Assembly: GCA_020846635.1 (NCBI GenBank)
Contig: JADLDO010000047.1
Coordinates: 248,001 to 312,000, forward strand
Source: Caldilineaceae bacterium
Lineage (GTDB): Bacteria; Chloroflexota; Anaerolineae; Caldilineales; Caldilineaceae
Length of the DNA stretch: 64,000 bases
Direction of reading: 5' to 3'
Shown: positions 1 to 8,653 of the stretch, piece after piece
How the letters are laid out: each line of letters opens with the position of its first letter
Numbering within the stretch: the first letter of the stretch is position 1
Position numbers and translations under genes: made by a program
Notes under the pieces: model-generated
What the model was told of the DNA's origin: nothing
Database searches by the model: none
What the model saw: the letters and a program-made list of their open reading frames with translations, nothing else

Positions 1-626
1 AATTGATCGACCTCACGGATCGCCAGAAGGATCGGGTGGAGAACTTTTCGGGCGGGATGAAGCGGCGCGTCAATATTGGCGCGGGCTTGCTGCACAAACC
101 GCAGTTGATCTATATGGACGAGCCTACCGTGGGCATTGATCCGCAGAGCCGCCGCCGGATATTGGATACGGTTAAGTTATTGCGTGATGAGCAAGGCGCG
201 ACGATCCTCTATACCACGCACCTGATGGAGGAAGCTCAAGAACTGAGCGACCGTGTGGGGATTATGGATCATGGCGAAATTATCGCGTTGGGGACGCAGG
301 ATGAATTGACGCAGCGTGTGGGCGAGGATGACCGGCTGGAATTCCAGATTGGCGCGCAAGCCGTTTCGGATGCGTTGATGGCGCGCTTGCAACATGAGGT
401 GGCGACGGTGACGCGCGTTCTGTATACGCCACCGGAAGCGGTCAACGGGAGCGACCAGAGCACGCCTGCCCATCTGACGATCTTTGCGGGCCGCGGGCGT
501 ACAGCGCTGCCTGGACTCATTCATGGTTTGAGCGAGGCGGGGGTTGAGATTCAGGCGGTGGAAGTGCGCGAGCCTGACCTTGAAGCGGTCTTTCTGGCGC
601 TCACCGGCCGCGCCTTGCGCGATTGA
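1..626 (+). CDS. ABC-2 type exporter ATP-binding subunit, 5'-truncated by window edge
   Basis: This is the C-terminal half of an ABC ATPase that powers an ABC-2 exporter; its Walker A region lies upstream of the window. Visible are the signature motif FSGGM, the Walker B stretch LIYMDEPTVGIDP with D-loop, the H-loop TTH, and a C-terminal extension of about 100 residues typical of drug or polysaccharide exporter ATPases (CcmA/DrrA-like). The reading frame is open at the left edge, with codon phase starting at base 3. Its TGA is followed 11 bases later by the ATG of the first permease, so the three genes form one operon. The substrate cannot be read from the sequence. The family call is firm; the exported compound is unknown. 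Confidence 0.93.
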   Translation, partial: LIDLTDRQKDRVENFSGGMKRRVNIGAGLLHKPQLIYMDEPTVGIDPQSRRRILDTVKLLRDEQGATILYTTHLMEEAQELSDRVGIMDHGEIIALGTQDELTQRVGEDDRLEFQIGAQAVSDALMARLQHEVATVTRVLYTPPEAVNGSDQSTPAHLTIFAGRGRTALPGLIHGLSEAGVEIQAVEVREPDLEAVFLALTGRALRD

Positions 627-637
627 TGGGAACTGCC

Positions 638-2239
638 ATGAGAAAAGTCTTGATCATTGCGCGCAAAGAACTGCTCTCCACCCTTCGCCAACGCAACCTG
701 CTGTTGATCATGTTTTTGTCGCCCATCATTCTTGTCTCGATCATGGGGTTGGCCTTTGGCGGGCTGGGCAGCGGGTCGGATACACCCGATTTTGCAGATA
801 TTGGCGTGGCTGTCGTCAATTTGGATGCTGGATTCGATCTGCAACAACGGCTGCCCGCGAGCGCCACCAATCGATCCCTCATGGATTTGGAAGTGGAGAT
901 CGGCGGGCAGACGTTCAATCTTGGCGAGCAGTTGCAGCAAAATCCGAACTTGGCAGTGGCTGCGGATGCGTTGAACCCTGGCAATGTCTCGCTCAATTTT
1001 GGCAACCAACTCGCCGCGATTTTGCTCTCGCAGCCGCTGACGGCAACGGCGCTTGTCTCCAGCAGCGGTGGCTTTGACCTGGGCGGGCTATCCTGTCCAC
1101 TGCTGCCGGAAACCGAATCGGAGACAGAATCAGGCACAGGCTCAGAGGATGGCTCGCTGGATGATTTGTTTGACGCTGTGGCTGTGGGCGATGCAGAGAC
1201 TGCGCGCGCGGGTGTGATGCGCGGCGATTACGCGGTCGCGGTGATCATTCCATCCAATTTTAGCAACCAGCTTGTGCCCGATTTTGGGCTGAACGCCAGT
1301 GAAGTGAACAGCGCAACGGGCGCGGTTGAGGTCTTTGCGAACAATGCAACGCCGATCTCAGCGAGCATCGTGCGCGCGGTGGTGGAGGGCATTGTTAGCC
1401 AGTTTGAGCGGGTCAAGGTTGCTATCGATGCGTTGGCACTGACCGCTGTCGATACGGTCTCCGCGATCGATCCGAACGAGATGGAGGCAAGCGTGTTGAA
1501 CATCAACCTGATCAGCGGCACGCTGCAAACGCTGGATGCTTCGGTGCTGGAGCCGCTGGCCTGTTTGATCATGCCTGGAGCCGGCAACGTCCAAATTGAG
1601 CAGCAGCCGTTGGATGAGGTGCAAGCGCGCAGCCCTTTCAGCATATTGATGACGACGCTAGGCGCGGCACAGGCGGTCTTCTTTGCCCTCTTTACAGGTG
1701 TCTTTGGCATCAATGCGATCTATGAAGATCGGCGTCAGGGGACTTTGCAGCGGGTGCTTGTTTCGCCCACGTCGAGCACTGCTGTGCTGGCGGGCAGGCT
1801 GCTGGGCAACCTCATCATTGTGATGACCCAACTGCTGGTGCTGCTACTGGCTTTTACGACCATCGCTACGCTGGTAGAGGGGGAATTGACCTTGATCTGG
1901 GGTTCAAACGTTCTCGCTCTGCTGCTGGTGGTGTTGGGGCTGAGCCTCTTTACAACCGGCATGGGGGTGTTGATTGTCGGGCTGGCGCAAACATCGGAAC
2001 AGGTGCAGTTGATCGGCCCGATGGTGACAATCCTGATCGGCGGTATGGGGGGGATATTCGGTGCCTTAGTGCCGCGCGAGTTTGCTCAATTTTCGCCCAC
2101 TTGGTGGGGCCTTGAGGCGATGCGTAAACTGGGAGCCGGTGAGTTCGATATTGGCCCCCATCTGCTGGTACTCTTTAGCGTTGGCCTTGTGCTTGCGGGC
2201 GCGGGAACATTCTTTTTCAGGCGAAGAATGGATCTATAA
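638..2239 (+). CDS. ABC-2 type transporter permease (long-loop form)
   Basis: Membrane subunit of the exporter begun by the preceding ATPase. It has one N-terminal membrane segment (from about residue 15), a long extracytoplasmic region of roughly 300 residues, and five or six membrane segments in the last 200 residues, the ABC2_membrane_3 (YhgE/YbhR-like) arrangement. I chose the ATG at 638 because GGGAA lies 5 bases upstream. An ATG at 626 and a TTG at 623 overlap the ATPase stop and are alternatives adding 4-5 residues. The loop has an acidic stretch rich in Glu, Ser and Gly. It probably pairs with the following permease to make a heterodimeric channel. Confidence 0.9.
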   Translation: MRKVLIIARKELLSTLRQRNLLLIMFLSPIILVSIMGLAFGGLGSGSDTPDFADIGVAVVNLDAGFDLQQRLPASATNRSLMDLEVEIGGQTFNLGEQLQQNPNLAVAADALNPGNVSLNFGNQLAAILLSQPLTATALVSSSGGFDLGGLSCPLLPETESETESGTGSEDGSLDDLFDAVAVGDAETARAGVMRGDYAVAVIIPSNFSNQLVPDFGLNASEVNSATGAVEVFANNATPISASIVRAVVEGIVSQFERVKVAIDALALTAVDTVSAIDPNEMEASVLNINLISGTLQTLDASVLEPLACLIMPGAGNVQIEQQPLDEVQARSPFSILMTTLGAAQAVFFALFTGVFGINAIYEDRRQGTLQRVLVSPTSSTAVLAGRLLGNLIIVMTQLLVLLLAFTTIATLVEGELTLIWGSNVLALLLVVLGLSLFTTGMGVLIVGLAQTSEQVQLIGPMVTILIGGMGGIFGALVPREFAQFSPTWWGLEAMRKLGAGEFDIGPHLLVLFSVGLVLAGAGTFFFRRRMDL

Positions 2240-2241
2240 CC

Positions 2242-3525
2242 ATGCGCGCTCTCTTGATTATGACCTTGAATGATCTGCGGATCTTCTTCTCACAACCGGG
2301 GAACTGGCTCGGTTTGGGGCTGGTGCCGGTGCTTTTTACCGTGGGATTGGGCTTTGCCTTTGGTGGGATAAGCGCGCCGGAGACAGTACGGGTGGATCTG
2401 ATCGATGCTGATCATACGGCGCACTCATCCCGTTTCTTGGAGGAACTGCGGGAGACGAATGAGACGCTTGTCTTTTGCCCGCATGACAGCAGCCCGTATG
2501 ACAGCAGCGGGGAGGGTGACAGCGATCCATGTGATTTAGGGGATGAGCCGCTGACCCTTGCGCGCGGTCAAGAGCGAGTGCGCGAAGGCGATAGTGCCGC
2601 GCTCATCGTGATCCCGGCAGGCTATGGGGCCGCGCTGCAAGAGCATACTTCTGTGCAGATCGATTTCTATTCGATGACTGCGCCCACGTCGCCCGATCCT
2701 GTGCGTCAAACGCTTGATGCGGTCTTGCAGCGTCTCAACAGCGCCATGCTCACGGCGGGTGTGGCGGATGCGATGCTTGACCGTCTTAGCCGCCAGGAGG
2801 CTGCTGCAGCGGCGATTGCGCCCTGGCGTGACAGCTTTATGACGGCTCTTTATACCAGGACCGAAACGCTTTTGACCGAACGCCCGCCCGCTGTGCGCTA
2901 TGTAACCACAGGGGGTGCGCAGGAGAGCTGTGTAGATCAGGGCTTCGGCCAATCTGTGCCTGGCGTCGGATCGATGTATGTGATGTTTACGGTTTTTGGC
3001 GGCATGGCGCTTTTGCAGCGCGAACGCCAACGCTGGACGCTGCAACGGCTGGCGGTCTTTCCGCTCACGCGCGGCCAAATTCTGGGGGGCAAAATTCTCA
3101 CCTACTTTACGCTGGGCATGGCGCAGTATTTGCTGGTCTTTGGCGTAGGGTTGGCAGTTGGGCTGGATTTTGGCCCGAATCCGGCCTTGCTCCTGCTGGC
3201 GATGGCTGCTTTTGTACTCTGCTGTACGGCGCTCACCTTTGCGATCGCGCCTTTGTTGGCGAGTGAACAACAGGCGGGTGTCATGACGCAGTTATTGTCG
3301 CTCAGCTTTGCCTCGCTCGGTGGGGCATGGTGGCCGCTGGAGATTGTGCCCGAATTTATGCAGTTCATCGGCCATCTTACACCGGTGGCGTGGGTCATGG
3401 ATGCCTTTCGCGATTTGCTCTTTTATGGTGGCGGCTTGGTCGATGTTTTGCCGGAGATCGGGGTGCTGCTGGCGGCGGCGGCGCTGCTGTTTGGGATCGG
3501 TATTTGGCGGTTCCGGTATGTGTAG
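2242..3525 (+). CDS. ABC-2 type transporter permease (second subunit)
   Basis: Second ABC-2 permease of 427 residues, starting 2 bases after the stop of the first, so probably translationally coupled. Same architecture as its neighbour: one N-terminal membrane segment ending in a GLGFAFGG-like stretch, a long external loop, then a C-terminal block of about six membrane segments. The GLAFGG/GFAFGG motif after the first helix is shared by both permeases, suggesting duplication. Last gene of the exporter operon; a hairpin follows at 3585-3614. Substrate unknown. Confidence 0.9.
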   Translation: MRALLIMTLNDLRIFFSQPGNWLGLGLVPVLFTVGLGFAFGGISAPETVRVDLIDADHTAHSSRFLEELRETNETLVFCPHDSSPYDSSGEGDSDPCDLGDEPLTLARGQERVREGDSAALIVIPAGYGAALQEHTSVQIDFYSMTAPTSPDPVRQTLDAVLQRLNSAMLTAGVADAMLDRLSRQEAAAAAIAPWRDSFMTALYTRTETLLTERPPAVRYVTTGGAQESCVDQGFGQSVPGVGSMYVMFTVFGGMALLQRERQRWTLQRLAVFPLTRGQILGGKILTYFTLGMAQYLLVFGVGLAVGLDFGPNPALLLLAMAAFVLCCTALTFAIAPLLASEQQAGVMTQLLSLSFASLGGAWWPLEIVPEFMQFIGHLTPVAWVMDAFRDLLFYGGGLVDVLPEIGVLLAAAALLFGIGIWRFRYV

Positions 3526-3584
3526 CATTGAGGGACATTCGAGAATGAACACAGAAAAGCCAGGCACAGAAGCGGTGGATATTA

Positions 3585-3614
3585 GGTGCGACCATCAGCC
3601 TTGATGGTCGCACC
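3585..3614. terminator. Hairpin between convergent genes
   Basis: A 13-bp perfect inverted repeat (GGTGCGACCATCA / TGATGGTCGCACC) with a 4-base loop lies between the exporter operon (+) and the Gfo/Idh/MocA gene (-). There is no long T tract on either side. Its position suggests a bidirectional terminator or 3'-end-stabilising structure. Confidence 0.65.
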
Positions 3615-3660
3615 CTGCGTTGTCAGTTGCGAGACTGTGGAGACAGCTCTTGCAAACTCG

Positions 3661-4716
3661 TTAGAAGTGATTGTCCACGTCTACCGGCTTGCCGGTGCGC
3701 GTCGACTCGATGGCGGCGCAAAGCGCGGCCATGATGCGGGCACCTTCCAGCACAGAGGTTGAAGGCTGCGCTTTCCCCTCAATACAGTCCAAGAAGTGTT
3801 CGCACTGCTCGCCCCAATATTGCACCTGCCGCGTCCCCTGGACTCGCGGCTTGCTCTGGCTGAATTCCTCTTGGAAGTCACGGACAATTTCCGTCTTGTG
3901 CAACTCAGGATTGTTGCGATAGAGGCGACTGCCCCAAAGTGTCCCTTTGGTGCCATACATGACCAGCCGCCCACCCGTCGGTGCGGCCCCGCGATTGCCT
4001 GAGGCGGCAATGAGCTTGCCAATCGTGCCGTTCTCAAAAAGCAAGGAAACCAGGTAGCAGTCGTTGATGGGCAGCATGGGTTCAGCTTTGTGATTGGCGT
4101 AGGCAAAGACCTGCTTCACCTCTGTCTCCAGCGCCCACATGAGGAGCGCCATAGAATGGGAACCACCGCCCATGAGAATATCTTGGGGTGCTTGCGCGTC
4201 AGTGCGCCAGGGCGTTTCTCCGTGTGGCCCATAGTAGCGGCGCATGTCAGAGATATAGTCGCTCTCGATAAGCCATACGTCACCGATTTCGCCGGATCGA
4301 TAGGTTTCCACCATGGCGCGGATGGCCGGCTGGAAGTGAACGATTTGGCCGACCAGCAGCACCAGCCCCGTCTCGCGCACATCCTCCACGAGGCGCGCAG
4401 CATCTTCGCGCGTCGTGGTCATGGGCTTTTCGACCAACACATGTTTGCCGGCGCGCAGGGCAGCATGGGCATGTTCACCATGCAGATGATCGGGAGTACA
4501 AACAGAAACTGCCTGAATATCCTCGCGGCCCAACAATTCATCCAGCGTCTCACAGATATGCGGCACGCCTAGACGCTGTGCCTGTTCCTGTACTCGAGCT
4601 GGGTCATTGTCCCATAGCGCTACTACTTCACAGCGGGGATCGAGTTTGTAGCCGCTGATGTGGCCTTCGGCAGCGATGCCGCCTCCGCCAATCACGCCAA
4701 TTCCAATGCGAGGCAT
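3661..4716 (-). CDS. Gfo/Idh/MocA family NAD(P)-dependent oxidoreductase
   Basis: Sugar or inositol dehydrogenase-like protein of 351 residues. The N-terminal Rossmann fold starts with GVIGGGGIAAEGH (residues 7-19), and the family EKP motif is at residues 96-98 (VLVEKPMTT), followed by the C-terminal alpha/beta substrate domain. The start is the ATG at 4716, preceded on the minus strand by TAAGGAGAAGTACC, a clear ribosome binding site; the frame stays open upstream to 4788 but that part does not resemble the family. Such enzymes oxidise or epimerise sugars, inositols or related polyols; the exact substrate is not deducible. It stands alone between two hairpins and is not clearly in an operon with fadD. 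Confidence 0.92.
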   Translation of the reverse strand: MPRIGIGVIGGGGIAAEGHISGYKLDPRCEVVALWDNDPARVQEQAQRLGVPHICETLDELLGREDIQAVSVCTPDHLHGEHAHAALRAGKHVLVEKPMTTTREDAARLVEDVRETGLVLLVGQIVHFQPAIRAMVETYRSGEIGDVWLIESDYISDMRRYYGPHGETPWRTDAQAPQDILMGGGSHSMALLMWALETEVKQVFAYANHKAEPMLPINDCYLVSLLFENGTIGKLIAASGNRGAAPTGGRLVMYGTKGTLWGSRLYRNNPELHKTEIVRDFQEEFSQSKPRVQGTRQVQYWGEQCEHFLDCIEGKAQPSTSVLEGARIMAALCAAIESTRTGKPVDVDNHF

Positions 4717-4883
4717 GGTACTTCTCCTTACGATTTGCGTGTATAGCTTTTTGAGGAAAGAATTAACCTTTGATGCGCGTGGGCGCATGGCTCACGCGCT
4801 GGGGTGAACGGATGGTGGAAAGCGAATGTATGCAAGGCATATCGGTTGCTGGGTAAGGCTCTTGCGTACGAGGTGAACTCACT

Positions 4884-4920
4884 TTTCTCCCTCCGATGAG
4901 AGGAGGCGTGAAGGGAGAAA
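4884..4920 (-). terminator. Hairpin downstream of the acyl-CoA ligase gene
   Basis: Nested inverted repeats (TTTCTCCCT / AGGGAGAAA outside, CCTCC / GGAGG inside) lie 13 bases beyond the stop of the minus-strand ligase gene. This is a plausible terminator for that gene; there is no strong T run. Confidence 0.45.
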
Positions 4921-4933
4921 TAGATCTCCTGCC

Positions 4934-6703
4934 CTAGCCTCTGGCGGCAAGTCTGCGTGCGGCGATTTTTTCCTGCCTGGCCTGCTGTTTGGCGACCTCC
5001 TCCGCCACCAACAGCCGCCGCAGCACTTTACCCACCTGCGATTTCGGGATCTCTTTGCGGAATTCTACCGATTTTGGTACTTTGTAGAGGGCGAGATACT
5101 GCTTGCAGAAGGTGCGGATCTCGTCTACCGTGGCTTCCTCGCCCGGCTTGAGCACGATATAGGCTTTAACCACCTCGCCACGCCGTGGATTTGGCACCCC
5201 TATCACCGTGGCATCCATCACCTTCGGGTACATAAAAAGCACTTCCTCTACTTCGCGCGGAACGACATTGTAGCCACTGGCGATGATCAGGTCTTTCTTG
5301 CGATCCACGATATAAAGAAAACCATCCTCGTCCATCTTGGCGATGTCGCCGGTGTGCAATCCACCGCGACGGTTGAGCGCCTTGGCTGTGGCTTCGGGAT
5401 TATTCCAGTAGCCCTTCATGACCTGCGGGCCATAGACGACCAACTCTCCCTCCTCACCCTGGGGTACTTGGGGGAAGTCTCCGTTGCTATCTGGCTCGAG
5501 CGCTACAATTTCGATATTGGTGTTGGAGATGGGCAGGCCAATCGTGCCTGGACGCCGCTCGCCACGCAGCGGGTTGGCCGCGGCGACCGGCGAACATTCG
5601 CTCAACCCATAGCCTTCCACCAGATGACCCCCCGTGATCTCTTCAAAGCTTCGAGCCACTTCGAGGGGCAGAGACGCACCCCCCGAAAGACAGGCTTTGA
5701 CCGAACGCAGGTTAAAACGCTTGACCAGCGGATGGTTGATGATGGCGCTGTACATGGCCGGGACGCCTGGATAGAAGGTGACATGCTCTCTGTCAATGAT
5801 CTGGAGCACCAATTCGGTGGCGCGGGGATCGGGGGTCATGATCAGTTCTGCGCCCATCTCCGGCGCAGTGAGCAAGCCACAGGTCATACCATAGACATGA
5901 AAGAATGGCAATGTGCCTAGCAGTTTTTCTTTCCCATGATCGATTTCGTGCAGCCATTCTTGAATCTGTTTCAAATTGCTGACGACGTTGCGATGGGTTA
6001 GCATGGCGGCGTTGGGGACGCCCGTAGTGCCGCCTGTGTATTGAAAGAGCACGACATCATCCGGGGCGTAGCTGATGGACGGCGCTTGGGCAGGATGACG
6101 ACGCAGCAGTTTGTAGAAGTTGAAAATATGGGGCGCGTCCGGTACGTCCGCCATCAGGCCGGTGGCGCGGACTTTGCTGGTTGCCAGGAGACGCCAGTGG
6201 ATGGGGAGTGAATCCACCAGGTCGGTGACGATAATGCGCTTGAGGCTTGTGTCGTTTTTGCTCTCCTGCACGCGCTTGTACAGCCCTGTCAGCGTGATGA
6301 TGGTTTCGGCTCCGCTGTCGCGCAATTGGTTCTGTAGCTCACGCGCGGTATAGGTAGGGTTGGTATTTACGACAATGGCCCCTGCTTTGAGGGTGCCAAA
6401 ATAGGCGATCACCTGCTGTGGAATGTTGGGCAGCATGATAGCAACCCGGTCATTCTGCTGAATCCCCAGGCTGTGCAATGCCGCGGCAAAGCGGTCACTG
6501 GCTTGATCCAACTCAGCATAGGTCATTGTGCTGCCCAGTCGCAGCCCCAGGGGCAGATAGCGCAAGATGAGTCGCAGCGCAATATGGCGAGGATAGAGGC
6601 GCGTACAGTTGCGGAGGACTTCATAGACGGGAATATCGGGTATTTCAATGGTGCGCGCTACGCCAGGTTCGTAGTGCAGGTGCCATGCAGGGTACGTGCT
6701 CAT
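4934..6703 (-). CDS. fadD: Long-chain fatty-acid--CoA ligase
   Basis: AMP-forming acyl-CoA synthetase (ANL superfamily) of 589 residues, the usual FadD length. It activates long-chain fatty acids to acyl-CoA in two steps through an acyl-adenylate. Visible motifs: P-loop YTGGTTGVP (222-230), linker YGLSEC (365-370), TGD (451-453) and DRKKDLIIASGYNV (467-480) bearing the hinge, and the C-terminal catalytic lysine in KSQVGK (Lys559). The ATG at 6703 follows AAGGAGGACT on the minus strand. It is divergent from the 6886 gene across an AT-rich region with a palindrome. A ligase for another carboxylate (aryl or medium-chain) cannot be excluded. Confidence 0.93.
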   Translation of the reverse strand: MSTYPAWHLHYEPGVARTIEIPDIPVYEVLRNCTRLYPRHIALRLILRYLPLGLRLGSTMTYAELDQASDRFAAALHSLGIQQNDRVAIMLPNIPQQVIAYFGTLKAGAIVVNTNPTYTARELQNQLRDSGAETIITLTGLYKRVQESKNDTSLKRIIVTDLVDSLPIHWRLLATSKVRATGLMADVPDAPHIFNFYKLLRRHPAQAPSISYAPDDVVLFQYTGGTTGVPNAAMLTHRNVVSNLKQIQEWLHEIDHGKEKLLGTLPFFHVYGMTCGLLTAPEMGAELIMTPDPRATELVLQIIDREHVTFYPGVPAMYSAIINHPLVKRFNLRSVKACLSGGASLPLEVARSFEEITGGHLVEGYGLSECSPVAAANPLRGERRPGTIGLPISNTNIEIVALEPDSNGDFPQVPQGEEGELVVYGPQVMKGYWNNPEATAKALNRRGGLHTGDIAKMDEDGFLYIVDRKKDLIIASGYNVVPREVEEVLFMYPKVMDATVIGVPNPRRGEVVKAYIVLKPGEEATVDEIRTFCKQYLALYKVPKSVEFRKEIPKSQVGKVLRRLLVAEEVAKQQARQEKIAARRLAARG

Positions 6704-6885
6704 AGTCCTCCTTGACTAGGGGCATCACATGGAAATTCTATTCATTTCGGTTCTGTGGGGTACTTCTACTATACCATAGTTCATGATATATCATTCTATA
6801 TCAGAATTCTTCCGCCATGTCGGGAGTACAATGTACGATTGGTCTGTGCTTTGCAGGCCAATTTGAGCCATGAGAAGGAGGAACG
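6704..6885. promoter_or_regulatory. Divergent intergenic region with 12-bp palindrome
   Basis: AT-rich spacer between fadD (-) and the 6886 gene (+). It holds the perfect palindrome ATGATATATCAT at 6783-6794. On the minus strand a TATAGT hexamer lies about 17 bases downstream of the palindrome region, so the palindrome would sit near a fadD -35 site and could be an operator. The -35 match is weak; the promoter call is tentative. GAAGGAGGAACG before 6886 is a strong ribosome binding site. Confidence 0.4.
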
Positions 6886-7581
6886 ATGGCCCGGTCTGAG
6901 GTTCCACTGCCGGATTACTGGATACCACAGCCGCCAATGCAGCTTGACGAGGCTGCCCGCCTTGCCTGTGACACGCTGCTGGCGGCAGCGGTGGCGCAAG
7001 GGCCAGAGCAGCCCTTTGCCTATCCATTGAACATTCCCAAATGGCAGTTCTTGAGCTATATCACAGAGCGGCACAACCTGGCGTTGCATGGTTCCGGCAG
7101 CAGAGACATTCGCCGTTTTGAACCGCGCCAGCCGGTTGATCTTCAGGAGTTTGGGGCGCAGAAGGCGGTCTATGCGGCGGCGGACGGCATTTGGCCCCTC
7201 TACTTTGCCATTGTGGATCGCAGCAAGTCTCCCAGCATTATAAACGCCTGTATTTATCCTGAACGGGCGGATGGCACGATGGGCGATCCCTACTATTTCT
7301 TTTCGATTAGCCGTCAAGCAGTGGATCGCCAGCCATATCAAGACGGTGTTGTCTATCTGCTGCCGCGCGATACCTTTATACGCCAACCGGCGATAGAAGT
7401 GGGCGCATGGCGTATTCATGTGGCACAACTTGCCAGCCTGGAAGCCGTTGCGCCATTGGCGAAGCTCGCGGTCACGCCGGAGGACTTTCCGTTTTTGGCG
7501 CAAATGCGTACGCATGATGATGCGCGGTTGGCGGAGTATGCCGAGGCGATGAATCGAGGGCTTCCCTGGCCGCAGGACTAA
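6886..7581 (+). CDS. Uncharacterised protein with possible ADP-ribosyltransferase-like fold
   Basis: Soluble protein of 231 residues, with no signal peptide or membrane segment. I do not recognise it as a named family. The middle resembles the start of the ADP-ribosyltransferase (Arr/Tpt1/PARP-like) fold: LALHGSGSRDI (66-76, with His68-Gly69-Ser70), then VYAAADGIWPLYFAI (95-109), which fits the strand carrying the second-motif Tyr or Ser and the following helix. The third-motif acidic residue is not certain. RBS GGAGG is about 6 bases before the ATG. The next gene, an MBL-fold hydrolase, starts 56 bases downstream on the same strand, so they may be co-transcribed. The existence of the gene is sure; its function is not. 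Confidence 0.8.
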   Translation: MARSEVPLPDYWIPQPPMQLDEAARLACDTLLAAAVAQGPEQPFAYPLNIPKWQFLSYITERHNLALHGSGSRDIRRFEPRQPVDLQEFGAQKAVYAAADGIWPLYFAIVDRSKSPSIINACIYPERADGTMGDPYYFFSISRQAVDRQPYQDGVVYLLPRDTFIRQPAIEVGAWRIHVAQLASLEAVAPLAKLAVTPEDFPFLAQMRTHDDARLAEYAEAMNRGLPWPQD

Positions 7582-7637
7582 CGTATCCACAAAACCCCAC
7601 CACACAAGAGATTCCATCACACAAGAGAGAGGCATCT

Positions 7638-8507
7638 ATGAGCGATTTGTCACCTTCTGCCTATGTGGCATCACGCCGGATTGGTGATGCGACGGTTTCG
7701 ATTATTTCTGAGGGGGTACTCATGGGGGAGGTGGCTCTCCCGCTGCCTGAAGCGGAGTGGCGACCGCTGATGCCTGAGGCTGACGCCAGCGGTCTTATCC
7801 CCTATGGCCTGAATTTTTTGCATATCCGCATGGGCGATGCCTCGATTTTGGTCGATCCGAGCGGGCTGGACGACCCGACGACAGGCATGGTCGAGCACTT
7901 TGCGGCGCGCTATCCGGCCTACATCCTTACACCAGGATTAAAAGCTGGATTGGCGAGCCTCGGCGTCCAGGAAACAGAGATCACGCATGTGATCATCACC
8001 CATGCACATGGTGATCATTTTCGGGGCATGATCACCATGCAGAATGGCGAACAAGTTGCGCGCTTTGCGAACGCTCGCTACCTGGTAGGGCAGGGTGATT
8101 GGGAGCATGGCTATGCTCTTGAGCATCCGCACAATGATCGTACGCTTTGCTTTGGGACGATTGAGAAGCTTGGTTTGCTGGAGACAGTGGGCGAAGAGCG
8201 CGAGGTTGTGCCTGGGGTTACGATGATCCCTGCTCCGGGCGAATCTCCAGGGCATTGTATCGTGCGCGTTCGTTCGGCGGGCGAGAGCTTTTATTATCTT
8301 GGCGACCTCTTTCACTATCCCTGTGAGGTCGAACGTCCTGAGTGGATGGACCCCGGTCGCGATGCAAGCGCGATGCGTGTCTCGCGCAACCGTCTGATGA
8401 CTGATGTCGCGGACAGCGATGCCATTTTGGTCTATACACATTCGCCCTTTCCCGGCTGGGGGCGCATTGTTTCTACAAGGAGCGGGTTTCGCTGGGAATT
8501 TCTCTGA
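7638..8507 (+). CDS. Metallo-beta-lactamase fold hydrolase
   Basis: A 289-residue MBL-fold enzyme. The metal-binding motif THAHGDH is at 121-127 (His122, His124, Asp126, His127); further ligands are likely His in the PGESPGH stretch (around 198-204) and Asp in FYYLGDLFH (around 218). No signal peptide, so cytoplasmic. The layout resembles lactonases and glyoxalase-II-like hydrolases (quorum-quenching AHL-lactonase relatives), but the substrate cannot be read. RBS AGAGAGG precedes the ATG. It probably shares a transcript with the 6886 gene. Confidence 0.9.
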   Translation: MSDLSPSAYVASRRIGDATVSIISEGVLMGEVALPLPEAEWRPLMPEADASGLIPYGLNFLHIRMGDASILVDPSGLDDPTTGMVEHFAARYPAYILTPGLKAGLASLGVQETEITHVIITHAHGDHFRGMITMQNGEQVARFANARYLVGQGDWEHGYALEHPHNDRTLCFGTIEKLGLLETVGEEREVVPGVTMIPAPGESPGHCIVRVRSAGESFYYLGDLFHYPCEVERPEWMDPGRDASAMRVSRNRLMTDVADSDAILVYTHSPFPGWGRIVSTRSGFRWEFL

Positions 8508-8537
8508 TCTGCGCCAGGTTGCAGGGAGGAAAAATAC

Positions 8538-8566
8538 TTGACAGGCGATTGGCCGCGACATAGAAT
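8538..8566 (+). promoter_or_regulatory. Sigma-70-type promoter for the LysM protein gene
   Basis: TTGACA (8538-8543), 17-base spacer, TAGAAT (8561-8566), in the gap after the MBL-fold gene and about 85 bases before the LysM gene start. Near-consensus in both hexamers and spacing. Confidence 0.7.
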
Positions 8567-8653
8567 GCGCAGCCAGGGCCTTATGGCTTTGAGATTTTAG
8601 CAGTGTTTTAGCCGTATCAACAGCGCACCACACAATGGATAGGAAGCGAATTC

